Shown piece by piece: positions 26,066-33,749 of a DNA stretch of 64,000 nucleotides. Each line of letters begins with the position of its first letter. Positions within the stretch are counted from its first letter, which is position 1. Below the pieces are notes generated by a model that did not search any database, had not been told where the DNA came from, and was given only the letters and a program-made list of their open reading frames with translations. Both the position numbers and the translations under genes were made by a program. Origin of the DNA: Micromonospora sp. RHAY321 (GTDB taxonomy: Bacteria > Actinomycetota > Actinomycetes > Mycobacteriales > Micromonosporaceae); assembly GCF_023896955.1 (NCBI RefSeq), contig NZ_JAMHIW010000006.1:1-64000 (forward strand). Reading direction: 5' to 3'.

Positions 26066-26947
26066 ATGGTGATGTCGTCCGTCGAAAAGGTCGCGGCCCA
26101 TCCGACCGCGCGGATCGCCGTGCTCGGGCGCGGCCCGGTGCCAGCCGGCGAGCCCGTCCTCCGCGCTGACGACCTCGGCGTTCTGCGCGGCGACGGCCTC
26201 TTCGAGACCATGCACCTGCGCCACGGCCGGCCGTGGCTGCGCGACGAGCACCTGGCCCGGCTGGCCGCGGCGGCCACCGCCTTCGAGCTGACCCTGCCCC
26301 CCACGGCCACGCTGATCGAGCTGCTCGACAACCTGTGCGAGGGCTGGCCGGCGCAGGTGGAGGGGGCGCTGCGGCTGGTCTGCACCCGGGGCCCGGAGGT
26401 CGGCGGCCCGCCGACCGTCTACGCCACGCTGACCGAGGTGCCCGCGTCGTCCCGGGCGGCCCGCCGCGACGGCATCACCGTGGCCACGCTGCCGCTGGGG
26501 GTGCCCGCCGACGCGCGGACCGGGCTGGACTGGCTGCCCGCCGGAATCAAATCCACCTCGTACGCGGTCAACAGCGCCGCCCGCCGCTGGGCCGGCCGCG
26601 CCGGGGTCGACGACGTGCTCTGGATCTCCTCCGACGGGTACGCGCTGGAGGGCCCGACCGCCAACGTGGTGTGGCTCACCGGCGGCACGCTCTGCACCGT
26701 GCCCGCCGCCACCACCGGCATCCTGCCCGGCACCACCGTCGCGTGGCTGCTCGGTCACGCGGGCGAGCTGGGCCTGACCGCCGACGAGCGGATGGTCACC
26801 CCGGCCGAGTTGCACGCGGCGGACGGCGTCTGGTTCAGCTCGTCAATGCGGGGGATCATCGAGGTCCACACCCTGGACGGGGTGCGCCGCGACCGAAGCC
26901 CGCGCACCCCCGTCCTGCAAGCGCTGCTGGGCTTCCCCGTCGTCTGA
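26066..26947 (+). CDS. Class IV aminotransferase, PabC-like (aminodeoxychorismate lyase)
   Basis: 293-residue PLP enzyme of fold type IV, which includes aminodeoxychorismate lyase (p-aminobenzoate for folate), D-amino acid and branched-chain aminotransferases. The PLP lysine is in AGIKSTSYAVNS near residue 172. LRGDGLFETMHLRHGRP is near 47 and EGPTANVVWL near 205. Location beside a folate-binding protein and correspondence to Rv0812 favour PabC, but the substrate is unproven. ATG 26066 has TACGCT 8 nt before it; ATG 26072 is a possible shorter start. Confidence 0.87.
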   Translation: MVMSSVEKVAAHPTARIAVLGRGPVPAGEPVLRADDLGVLRGDGLFETMHLRHGRPWLRDEHLARLAAAATAFELTLPPTATLIELLDNLCEGWPAQVEGALRLVCTRGPEVGGPPTVYATLTEVPASSRAARRDGITVATLPLGVPADARTGLDWLPAGIKSTSYAVNSAARRWAGRAGVDDVLWISSDGYALEGPTANVVWLTGGTLCTVPAATTGILPGTTVAWLLGHAGELGLTADERMVTPAELHAADGVWFSSSMRGIIEVHTLDGVRRDRSPRTPVLQALLGFPVV

Positions 26948-26950
26948 ACG

Positions 26951-27550
26951 TCAGCCGCCGACCCGGACGAGCCGGGCGGAGAGGTGCGGGCTGAGCGGGT
27001 GCCCCATCGCGGCCATCTCCTGGGCGTAGAGCAGCGCGCCCTCGACGATGCCGAAGAGCCGGTGCCCGCCGGTGACCTCCTTGGCCGTCGCGGGCCGGAC
27101 CACCGCGTCGGTGGCGAACTCCACCTGGGTGCCGGTGCGCTTGCCGAGATGCAGCTCCATGATCCCGGTCGGGGTGGTCAGCAGGGCCTCCAGCTCGTCG
27201 GTGGCCCGGCCGTCGACCAGCACCGGCCGCCACCAGCCGACCTCACGCCCGGCGGGGCGGACCGGCTTGCTCTCCTCGTCGAGGATCCAGGCACGGGACT
27301 CGTAGTGCAGAAACGGTCGGCCGTCGTGGCTGATCCGGATCTCCTGGGCGTAGTCGAAGTCCTCGATGGTGGGGAAACCACCCTTGCCCCGGCCACGCCA
27401 CAGCCCGATGTACGGCAGCAGGCCGTCCAGCGCCGGGTGCAGCTTCGGCCCGACCCGCAGGTCGTGGCTCTCCTCGAACGGGTACGGCTCGACCGGCGGC
27501 GCGTTCAGCCACGGGGGCTGCAGCGGGTTCTCGTCGCTCACCAGCGTCAC
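26951..27550 (-). CDS. Nitrobindin-like heme-binding beta-barrel protein (FABP family, DUF1794)
   Basis: 199-residue protein with the GLWRGRGKGGFPTIEDF motif near residue 52, typical of the nitrobindin/fatty-acid-binding-like barrel that binds ferric heme and handles peroxynitrite. The proximal histidine of the family lies near the C-terminus, here in GHPLSPHLSARL. It corresponds to Rv0813c in mycobacteria. GTG 27550 follows GAGAGGA by 5 nt and overlaps the stop of the small peptide gene. It is expressed from the leaderless promoter upstream of that peptide. Confidence 0.88.
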   Translation of the reverse strand: MTLVSDENPLQPPWLNAPPVEPYPFEESHDLRVGPKLHPALDGLLPYIGLWRGRGKGGFPTIEDFDYAQEIRISHDGRPFLHYESRAWILDEESKPVRPAGREVGWWRPVLVDGRATDELEALLTTPTGIMELHLGKRTGTQVEFATDAVVRPATAKEVTGGHRLFGIVEGALLYAQEMAAMGHPLSPHLSARLVRVGG

Positions 27551-27651
27551 CAACGTCCTCTCGATATGCGTACGGCGAGGTAGACCAGGCCACCGGCGAG
27601 CCCGCCCAGGCCGGCGACCAGCAGGCTGACGAACCCGATCTCGGTAACCAT
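27547..27651 (-). CDS. 34-residue membrane peptide
   Basis: A short ORF reading MVTEIGFVSLLVAGLG, then a second glycine-rich hydrophobic stretch and a basic end VRISRGRW. It is one membrane segment with positive C-terminus. The stop overlaps the start of the nitrobindin gene (GTGA) and ATG 27651 sits 7 nt after TAGGAT, so it appears to be the first, leaderless gene of that operon. Translation coupling through the overlap would make it a true gene. Function unknown; a longer start at 27660 would lie inside the -10. Confidence 0.75.
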   Translation of the reverse strand: MVTEIGFVSLLVAGLGGLAGGLVYLAVRISRGRW

Positions 27652-27658
27652 CCGGACC

Positions 27659-27668
27659 ATCCTATGCT
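27659..27668. promoter_or_regulatory. Overlapping divergent -10 elements of two leaderless genes
   Basis: ATCCTATGCT contains TATGCT (27663-27668, plus) and TAGGAT (27664-27659, minus), sharing two bases. Each is 7 nt from its start codon (27676 plus, 27651 minus). The two start codons are 24 bp apart, so promoters occupy each other's coding region. Confidence 0.7.
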
Positions 27669-27675
27669 GGGCCCC

Positions 27676-28038
27676 ATGGCCCGCAATCTCGTCGTCAAGG
27701 CCACCGCGGGGGCGGACGCCCCGGAGCGGTGCGCGCAGGCGTTCACGGTCGCCGCCACGGCGGTCGCGGCCGGTGTCGACGTGTCGCTCTGGCTGACCGG
27801 CGAGTCGACCTGGTTCGCGCTGCCCGGCCGTGCCCAGGAGTTCGAGCTGCCGCACTCCGCGCCGCTGGCCGAGCTGCTGCACGTCATCCTGACCAGTGGC
27901 CGGGTGACCGCCTGCACCCAGTGCGCGGCCCGGCGGGATATCGGCCCCGACGACGTGCTGCCCGGCGTCCGGATCGCGGGCGCCGCAGCCTTCGTCGAGG
28001 AGGCGCTGGCCGACGGCGCGCAGGCCCTCGTCTACTGA
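27676..28038 (+). CDS. DsrE-family protein
   Basis: 120-residue protein of the DsrE/DsrF-like fold, small sulfur-carrier or -handling proteins. MARNLVVKATAGADAPERC opens it, with VTACTQCAARRDIGPDD holding two cysteines near residue 77 in a CxxC that could carry sulfane sulfur. It ends EEALADGAQALVY. ATG 27676 is preceded by TATGCT plus 7 nt: leaderless, divergent from the membrane-peptide operon. Neighbouring sulfur genes at 32-34 kb fit a sulfur role, but the substrate is unknown. Confidence 0.85.
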   Translation: MARNLVVKATAGADAPERCAQAFTVAATAVAAGVDVSLWLTGESTWFALPGRAQEFELPHSAPLAELLHVILTSGRVTACTQCAARRDIGPDDVLPGVRIAGAAAFVEEALADGAQALVY

Positions 28039-28119
28039 GGCGACGGCGGTTGCCGCGGCCGGTACGGGCGGAGTACCGATACCGACCCGACATCTCGGAC
28101 GACTGCCTACGATTCGGAT

Positions 28120-28503
28120 GTGACCGAGGCGGCGGAGAGGTTCTTCGAATCACTGCCGGCGCGCGCCCCGGAGGTCCTGCGCGGCCTGGTCGCCGGAACC
28201 CTGCAGATCGACCTCGCCACCGATGAGCAGACGACCGAGCACTGGCTGGTCCGGATGCGCCCGGGGACGGTGGAGGTCAGCCGCAACCGCGGGCCGGCCG
28301 ACGCCATCTGGTACAGCAGCGCCGCCCTGTTCGACCGGCTGGTGACCGGCGAGGCCCAGGGGGTCGCGGCGGTGCTGCGCAACGAGAGCACGTTCAGCGG
28401 CAACGTGGTGCTCTTCCTGGCCTTCCGCCGGTTCTTCCCGAACCCGCCGGGCACCCGCGACCCTCGTGAGGTCGCCCGGAGGCAGGCCGGGCGGCCGACG
28501 TGA
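28120..28503 (+). CDS. SCP2 sterol-binding-domain protein
   Basis: 127-residue SCP-2-like lipid-binding domain protein with the characteristic WLVRMRPGTVEVSRNRGPAD stretch followed by a segment of amphipathic helices. GTG 28120 is preceded by TACGAT plus 6 nt, so the message is leaderless. The stop overlaps the GTG of the debranching-enzyme gene, meaning the two proteins are made together. Family members bind hydrophobic ligands; a link to glycogen metabolism is unexplained. Confidence 0.82.
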   Translation: MTEAAERFFESLPARAPEVLRGLVAGTLQIDLATDEQTTEHWLVRMRPGTVEVSRNRGPADAIWYSSAALFDRLVTGEAQGVAAVLRNESTFSGNVVLFLAFRRFFPNPPGTRDPREVARRQAGRPT

Positions 28504-30551
28504 ACGACCTGGTCAGCATCCTGGACGGCAACACCTTCCTGGTCAGCGACCGTACGGGCGACATCGAACCGTCCTACGACTTCCCGACCGGGCTGTTCTC
28601 CTTCGACACCCGCTTCCTGTCCAACTGGGTGCTCAGCCTCAACGGCAAGCGGCTGCACGCCCTGTCGATGGACACCTCCGAGTCGTACCGGACCAAGTTC
28701 TTCCTGGCCCCCGGAGAGCCGACGCACTACCTGGACGCCAAGGCGTCGGTGATCCGCAGCCGCGCGATCGTGGGCAGCTTCGAGGAAGAGCTGACCGTGC
28801 TCAACCACAGCGGCGAGGACGTCGAGTTCACCGTCCGGATCGAGATGGCGGCCGACTTCGCCGACCTGTTCGAGATCAAGGACGCCCTGCAGAAGCGGGG
28901 GCAGACGACGGTCACGGTGGCCGACGACCAGCTGCGGCTGACCTACCGCCGGGAGGCGTTCCACCGGGAGACGCTGATCACCTCCACCGCGCCGGCCATG
29001 GTCGACGCCGGCGGGATGACCTTCCAGATCCGGATCGCGCGCAACAGCGAGTGGAGCACCCGGCTGCACGTGTCCACGGTCGTCTACGGGGCGCGTGGGG
29101 AGGACATCCGGGCCACCCTGCCGTACGGCGGCAGCCGCAGCGCGGACGCCATCCGCGCCGAGCAGCAGGAGCTGATCGACCGGGCACCGAAGCTCGGCTG
29201 CGACTGCCAGCCGCTGGCCGGGGCGTACCGGCGCAGCCTCAACGACCTGGCCGCGCTGCGCTACGAGTCGATCGCCCTGGGCGTACGGCTCATCGCCGCC
29301 GGACTGCCCTGGTTCATGACCCTGTTCGGTCGGGACAGCATCATCACCTCGTTGCAGGTGCTGCCGTTCCTACCGGAGCTGATCCCGCCGACCATCGTGA
29401 TGCTGGCCGGCCTGCAGGGGCACCGGGTGGACGACTTCCGGGACGAGGAGCCGGGCAAGATCCTGCACGAGCTGCGGTACGGGGAGACGGCCGGTTTCGA
29501 GGAGCAGCCACACTCGCCGTACTACGGGTCGGCCGACTCCACACCGCTGTTCATCATCCTGCTCGACGAGTACGAGCGCTGGACCGGCGACGTCGAGCTG
29601 ATCCGGCGACTGGAGCCGCAGGTGCGCGCGGCGCTGGAGTGGATCGACACCTACGGCGACCTGCTCGGCACCGGCTACCTCTGGTACCAGACCCGCAACC
29701 CGCAGACCGGCCTGCAGAACCAGTGCTGGAAGGACTCCTGGGACGCCATCTCGTACGCCGACGGCCGGATGCCCGACTTCCCCCGGGCCACCTGCGAACT
29801 GCAGGGCTACGCGTACGACGCGAAGATCCGCGCCGCCCGGCTGGCCCGGACGTTCTGGAACGACCCGGCCTTCGCCGACCGCCTGGAGCGGGAGGCCGCC
29901 GCGCTCAAGCAGCGGTTCAACCACGACTTCTGGATCGCCGACCGCGAGTACTACGCGCTCGCCCTGGACGCCGACGGGAAACAGGTCGACGCGCTGTCGT
30001 CGAACATCGGCCACCTGCTGTGGAGCGGGATCGTCGACGAGTCCCGGGCCGGCAAGGTGGTCGAGCACCTGCTCGGGCCACGGCTCTTCTCCGGCTGGGG
30101 GGTGCGGACCCTCGCCGAGGACCAGAGCCGGTACAACCCGATCGGCTACCACGTGGGCACCGTCTGGCCGTTCGACAACTCGATCATCGCCTGGGGTCTG
30201 TGGCGGTACGGCTTCCGGGACGAGGCCGGGCTGATCTGCGACGCGATGCTGGCCGCGTCCCACTACTTCGACGGGCGGCTGCCCGAGGCGTTCGCCGGTT
30301 ACGCCCGCGACCTCACCGACTACCCGGTGGAGTACCCGACCGCGTGCAGCCCGCAGGCCTGGTCGACCGGCACGCCGCTGCTGCTGCTGCGGGTGATGCT
30401 GGGGCTGGAGCCGCAGGGCGAGCATCTGATCATCGACCCGGCGGTGCCACCGGGCATGGGTCGGGTCGAGCTGCTGGACATTCCCGGTCGCTGGGGCCGG
30501 GTCGACGCGCTGGGCCGCAGCCGTGGCCCGGAGGAACAGCAGGGCAGCTGA
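28500..30551 (+). CDS. Glycogen-debranching-type (amylo-alpha-1,6-glucosidase) protein
   Basis: 683-residue protein. The N-terminal domain (VSILDGNTFLVSDRTGDI, then GLFSFDTRFLSNW) is the family PF14742, followed by a six-hairpin amylo-alpha-1,6-glucosidase-like (GDE_C) domain. The latter has WFMTLFGRDSIITS near residue 280 and the late GYHVGTVWPFDNSIIAWG near 547, where the general acid/base pair is expected. It should remove branches or hydrolyse alpha-glucans; in plants and bacteria some relatives are alpha-glucosidases. Coupled to the SCP2 gene by GTGA. No signal peptide. Confidence 0.88.
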   Translation: MNDLVSILDGNTFLVSDRTGDIEPSYDFPTGLFSFDTRFLSNWVLSLNGKRLHALSMDTSESYRTKFFLAPGEPTHYLDAKASVIRSRAIVGSFEEELTVLNHSGEDVEFTVRIEMAADFADLFEIKDALQKRGQTTVTVADDQLRLTYRREAFHRETLITSTAPAMVDAGGMTFQIRIARNSEWSTRLHVSTVVYGARGEDIRATLPYGGSRSADAIRAEQQELIDRAPKLGCDCQPLAGAYRRSLNDLAALRYESIALGVRLIAAGLPWFMTLFGRDSIITSLQVLPFLPELIPPTIVMLAGLQGHRVDDFRDEEPGKILHELRYGETAGFEEQPHSPYYGSADSTPLFIILLDEYERWTGDVELIRRLEPQVRAALEWIDTYGDLLGTGYLWYQTRNPQTGLQNQCWKDSWDAISYADGRMPDFPRATCELQGYAYDAKIRAARLARTFWNDPAFADRLEREAAALKQRFNHDFWIADREYYALALDADGKQVDALSSNIGHLLWSGIVDESRAGKVVEHLLGPRLFSGWGVRTLAEDQSRYNPIGYHVGTVWPFDNSIIAWGLWRYGFRDEAGLICDAMLAASHYFDGRLPEAFAGYARDLTDYPVEYPTACSPQAWSTGTPLLLLRVMLGLEPQGEHLIIDPAVPPGMGRVELLDIPGRWGRVDALGRSRGPEEQQGS

Positions 30552-30563
30552 CCGGCGCCCGGC

Positions 30564-31427
30564 TCAGCCGGGGCAGCCGACGGTGGCGGCGAGCCGGGCG
30601 GCGTCCGGGGTGATCTCGGCCAGGACGGTGACCGGGCCGGTGCGGTACGCGTACACCGGTGGGTTGTCCAGTAGCGGGTTGCCGGCGGCCAGCGGGACGA
30701 GCCCGCCCTCCGACGCGGCCGGGCCGGGACCGGCGGCGGACCGCGCGGTACGGGCCAGCGCGCCGCCCGGACAGGGCGCGGTCACCAGCTCCGGCGCGGC
30801 GTCGGCCGGCCGGCCGAGCGCCCGCAGTGCGGCCGTCAGGGCGGCGGCCTCAGGGTCCCCAGCGGTGGACGGGGCCGGGGTGTAGCCGGAGCCGACCGGT
30901 CGGCAGCCGGTGTCGACGCTCAACCGGATCCGACCGTCCCCGGTCGGCCGTCCCTGGACGGCGACGAACTCCCCGGCGTCGGCGCGCAGCACCGGGCCGT
31001 CCCGCCCGGGCCCGACCCCGGCCCGCCAGCTGGCCGGAAGCCGCTCGGCGATCCCGGCCAGGACGGTGCGTTCGGTGCCGGCGGGCGCGAGCACACCGAC
31101 CTCCCGCCGCAGCGTGGCACCGTCCGCGAGCGGGGTGACCCGGCAGCCCGACCCGACTCGCGGTGGGCTCAGCTCCAGCAGCGCGGCCGCACCAGCCGCC
31201 CGGGCCAGCTCGCCGACCGCGCGGTCGACCACCGGGCCGGCCTGGTCGAGGGAGCGCTGCTCCCGCACGGTCGGTGGATCGTCGCGGACCGACGTCCAGA
31301 CGAGCAGGGCCAGCAGCACGGCCCAGACCACGCTCCCGATCAGCAGCCAGTGCCGCCGTCGCCGCGTGGGTGCCGGCTCGGCGGGACCGGTCGACGGGGC
31401 CCACCCCGTCCGGACAGCACCGCTCAC
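30564..31427 (-). CDS. Membrane-anchored hypothetical protein
   Basis: 287-residue protein, not recognised. A cytoplasmic basic segment TRRRRHWL is followed by one membrane helix (LLIGSVVWAVLLALLVW, about 28-45), then an outside part of about 240 residues with four cysteines (GSGCR, DTGCR, APCPGG, VGCPG). Those could pair. GTG 31427 is a likely start, without an obvious ribosome site. It converges with the debranching-enzyme gene at a 12-bp gap and has no characterised neighbours. Function unknown. Confidence 0.65.
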   Translation of the reverse strand: MSGAVRTGWAPSTGPAEPAPTRRRRHWLLIGSVVWAVLLALLVWTSVRDDPPTVREQRSLDQAGPVVDRAVGELARAAGAAALLELSPPRVGSGCRVTPLADGATLRREVGVLAPAGTERTVLAGIAERLPASWRAGVGPGRDGPVLRADAGEFVAVQGRPTGDGRIRLSVDTGCRPVGSGYTPAPSTAGDPEAAALTAALRALGRPADAAPELVTAPCPGGALARTARSAAGPGPAASEGGLVPLAAGNPLLDNPPVYAYRTGPVTVLAEITPDAARLAATVGCPG

Positions 31428-31515
31428 CCGGCCATGGTGTCACGGGCGATCAGCCGGCCCGGCGGCGACCGGCGCCCGCGGCGGCGGCCGGACGCGCGGG
31501 CCGGCGGGCGGTGGG

Positions 31516-32067
31516 TCAGGCGGGCGGGGGTGGCGGGTCCAGCCGGTAGCCGACCCCGCGCACGGTGTGCACCTGCGGCCCGCCCGGCAGGCTGCGCAGC
31601 TTGTGCCGGAGCCGCCTGATCGCCGAGTGCAGCGTCGCGGTGTCGCCCCGGTGCGTGCCGTTCCAGACGGCGGAGAGGAGCTGCTCGTAGCTCCACACCA
31701 CCAGCGGTGGGCCGATCAGCCGGGCGAGCAGCTCCCGCTCGGTGCGGGTGAGCCGGAGAGGGTCACCGCACCAGGTGACCCGGTGTCCGGCCGCGTCCAC
31801 GACCAGGTCGCCCCAGGTGACCGGCCCCTGCGGCGCCGACGCTCCGATCGGCGGGTCGGACGGGGCCGAGCCGCCGGGCGGCGACGGGAACAGCATCGCC
31901 CGCAGTTCGGTCAGGTCGGCGCAGCTCAGCACCGGGCCGACCCCGTCGAGCTGGCGTACCACCCGCTCCCGCACCGAGACGTCCGCGCTGACGCAGACGA
32001 CGATCGGGACCTCTTCATCGGATACGGCGCCTCCACCGGCACCAGCCGTACTGACCGTGACTACCAC
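31516..32067 (-). CDS. Winged-helix (OmpR-type) regulator with a truncated receiver
   Basis: 183-residue protein. The C-terminal 95 residues are an OmpR/PhoB effector domain (RLTRTERELLARLIGPP, LHSAIRRLRHKL, VRGVGYRLDPP). The N-terminal part starts PIVVCVSADVSVRERVVRQL like a receiver but is only about 70 residues and lacks the DD pair, the phospho-acceptor and the switch lysine, so it cannot be phosphorylated in the usual way. GTG 32067 is preceded by CACTAT plus 6 nt (leaderless?), but an upstream start is possible. No kinase nearby; targets unknown. Confidence 0.75.
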   Translation of the reverse strand: MVVTVSTAGAGGGAVSDEEVPIVVCVSADVSVRERVVRQLDGVGPVLSCADLTELRAMLFPSPPGGSAPSDPPIGASAPQGPVTWGDLVVDAAGHRVTWCGDPLRLTRTERELLARLIGPPLVVWSYEQLLSAVWNGTHRGDTATLHSAIRRLRHKLRSLPGGPQVHTVRGVGYRLDPPPPPA

Positions 32068-32131
32068 CCGACGATAGTGACGTACGCCGATGGATTTCGG
32101 GGGGCGGCGCATCCGATCCGCCCGGAAACGA

Positions 32132-32165
32132 CGGGGCCGGTCACCCGCGAGGGTGACCGGCCCCG
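32132..32165 (-). terminator. 15-bp hairpin with GCGA tetraloop after DUF1416
   Basis: CGGGGCCGGTCACCC and its exact reverse complement close a GCGA loop just downstream of the DUF1416 stop. It ends the sulfurtransferase-DUF1416 transcript. Only short non-T sequence follows. Confidence 0.8.
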
Positions 32166-32185
32166 GTCGATCGTCCGGTGGGCTG

Positions 32186-32506
32186 TCAGGCGACGGTGAC
32201 GCTGACCTCGTTGATGCCCCGGCCGGCGGTGACGGCGGTGTCGCCGTTGCCGTGGCGGGACAGCGCGCGCAGCGTCCAGGAACCCGGCGCGGCGAAGAAC
32301 CGGAACTGCCCGGCCGCCGAGGTGACCACCTCGGCGGTGAACTCACCGGTCGAGTCGAGCAGCCGGACGTACGCGCCCGACACGGCCTCGTCCCCGGCGG
32401 AACGGACGATGCCGGTGATCACGGTTTCCTTCTCCAGGTCGAGGCTGGCCGGCAGCGGCGCGGCCTGGTCCGGTGCGGCGCAACCGGCAGCGGTGGGAGC
32501 GGTCAT
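32186..32506 (-). CDS. DUF1416 protein (SseC-like)
   Basis: 106-residue protein of family DUF1416, encoded directly after thiosulfate sulfurtransferase in actinobacteria (sseC in mycobacteria). It folds as a small beta domain: TVITGIVRSAGDEAVSGAYV then TSAAGQFRFFAAPGSWTLR. One N-terminal cysteine GCAAP might carry sulfur. The ATG is 2 nt beyond the sulfurtransferase stop, so the two are coupled. Exact function unknown. Confidence 0.88.
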   Translation of the reverse strand: MTAPTAAGCAAPDQAAPLPASLDLEKETVITGIVRSAGDEAVSGAYVRLLDSTGEFTAEVVTSAAGQFRFFAAPGSWTLRALSRHGNGDTAVTAGRGINEVSVTVA

Positions 32507-32508
32507 GG

Positions 32509-33357
32509 TCAGGCCTCCCCGGGCTCGTCGCCGAGCGCGACCGGCACGCCGACCAGCGAGCCGTACTCGGTCCAGGATCCGTCGTAGTTCTTCACGTTGC
32601 GGTGGCCGAGCAGCTCCTGGAGCACGAACCAGGTGTGCGAGGAGCGCTCGCCGATCCGGCAGTAGGCGATGGTGTCCTTGCCGTCGTCGAGCCCCGCGTC
32701 GCCGTAGATCCTGCGCAGTTCGTCGTCGGACCGGAAGGTGCCGTCCTCATTGGCCGCCTTGGACCACGGGACGCTGATCGCGGTGGGGATGTGACCGGCC
32801 CGCTGCGCCTGCTCCTGTGGCAGGTGGGCGGGGGCGAGCAGCCGGCCGGCGAACTCGTCGGGGCTGCGCACGTCGACCAGGTTCTTGGTGCCGATCGCGG
32901 CGACGACCTCGTCGCGGAAGGCCCGGATGGAGGTGTCCGGCTCCTGCGCGACGTACTGCGTCGCCGGGCGGGTCACCGTGTCGGTCACCAGCGGACGGGC
33001 GTCCAGCTCCCACTTCTTGCGACCGCCGTCGAGCAGCTTCACGTCGCGGTGGCCGTAGAGCTTGAAGTACCAGTAGGCGTACGCGGCGAACCAGTTGTTG
33101 TTGCCGCCGTACAGGATGACGGTGTCGTCGTTGCTGATGCCCCGCTCGGAGAGCAGCGCCTCGAACTGGGTCTTGTTGACGAAGTCCCGGCGGACCTGGT
33201 CCTGCAGGTCGGTCTTCCAGTCGATCTTGATGGCACCGGCGATGTGGCCGGTGTCGTAGGCCGAGGTGTCCTCGTCGACCTCGACGAAGACGACGCCCGG
33301 GGCGTCGAGGTTCTTCTCGGCCCACTCGGCCGAAACGAGTGCGGTGTCGCGACTCAT
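32509..33357 (-). CDS. sseA: Thiosulfate sulfurtransferase (rhodanese, CysA/SseA type)
   Basis: 282-residue two-domain rhodanese which moves the sulfane sulfur of thiosulfate to acceptors such as cyanide or thiols. The N-terminal inactive domain is followed by the active domain with cysteine in TIAYCRIGERSSHTW near residue 230. DGGRKKWELDARPL and DVRSPDEFAG are typical. ATG 33357 follows GGAGTGA by 5 nt. A Cys-rich leader peptide and hairpins lie 200 bp upstream, so the operon is probably controlled by cysteine supply. It corresponds to Rv0815c (cysA2) in mycobacteria. Confidence 0.93.
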   Translation of the reverse strand: MSRDTALVSAEWAEKNLDAPGVVFVEVDEDTSAYDTGHIAGAIKIDWKTDLQDQVRRDFVNKTQFEALLSERGISNDDTVILYGGNNNWFAAYAYWYFKLYGHRDVKLLDGGRKKWELDARPLVTDTVTRPATQYVAQEPDTSIRAFRDEVVAAIGTKNLVDVRSPDEFAGRLLAPAHLPQEQAQRAGHIPTAISVPWSKAANEDGTFRSDDELRRIYGDAGLDDGKDTIAYCRIGERSSHTWFVLQELLGHRNVKNYDGSWTEYGSLVGVPVALGDEPGEA

Positions 33358-33531
33358 CGAATCACTCCCTGGTGAGGATGGATGGTGAGCCAACGCGCGA
33401 ATATCGATGTCTTTAACTGTCGCACCGCGCGCGGGACCCAGCGGAAGGACGGGATCACGGGTTCGTGCGACGGCGCCGCTGCCGGGCGTGCGGTGGGATC
33501 ACCGGAGGTTACGAGAACCCTGCGTGCCGGT

Positions 33532-33549
33532 GGCCGCCGTCAGGCGGCC
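33532..33549 (-). promoter_or_regulatory. Attenuator hairpin 2 of the sulfurtransferase leader
   Basis: GGCCGCC and GGCGGCC, 7-bp perfect arms with a four-base loop, in the leader RNA between the Cys-rich peptide and the sulfurtransferase start. With the hairpin over the peptide stop codon it makes a terminator-like or switch pair. Confidence 0.55.
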
Positions 33550-33556
33550 GGAAACA

Positions 33557-33579
33557 GCCCCGCCGTCAGATGACGGGGC
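33557..33579 (-). promoter_or_regulatory. Attenuator hairpin 1, over the leader-peptide stop codon
   Basis: In the RNA, GCCCC-GTC pairs with GAC-GGC-GGGGC, bulged, around an ATCT loop, so the leader stop codon at 33566-33568 is inside the hairpin. A terminating ribosome would melt it; one stalled at the Cys codons would not reach it. Confidence 0.5.
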
Positions 33580-33643
33580 GACACAGGCAGGTGGCCACGC
33601 GGCACAGGTCGACCGCGCGCCGTTTGGTGAGGTGGGTCCCCAT
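33566..33643 (-). CDS. Cys-rich leader peptide, 25 residues
   Basis: Reads MGTHLTKRRAVDLCRVATC then LCRPVI: the actinobacterial LTKRRxVDLCRVA leader-peptide type, known as a cysteine-responsive upstream ORF before sulfur-assimilation genes. Three Cys codons at residues 14, 19 and 21 let ribosomes stall when Cys-tRNA is low. ATG 33643 is 8 nt after TAGGCT, so transcription starts at or near the codon. Downstream come two hairpins and then sseA. The sequence match is by memory of the family. Confidence 0.85.
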   Translation of the reverse strand: MGTHLTKRRAVDLCRVATCLCRPVI

Positions 33644-33749
33644 GGCCACGGAGCCTACCAGCCAGTGACCGTGCTGCCACCGGGCCGACCAGCATCCGGG
33701 AATCGACGACCGACGGGCGTTCCGCCGCGCCGGTCTACTGGTCGGCCGC

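Noticed and set aside
28466..30613. 715-residue reading in an alternative frame of the debranching-enzyme gene
   Set aside because: Very Arg/Pro/Gly-rich without motifs, while the other frame has the full debranching domain.
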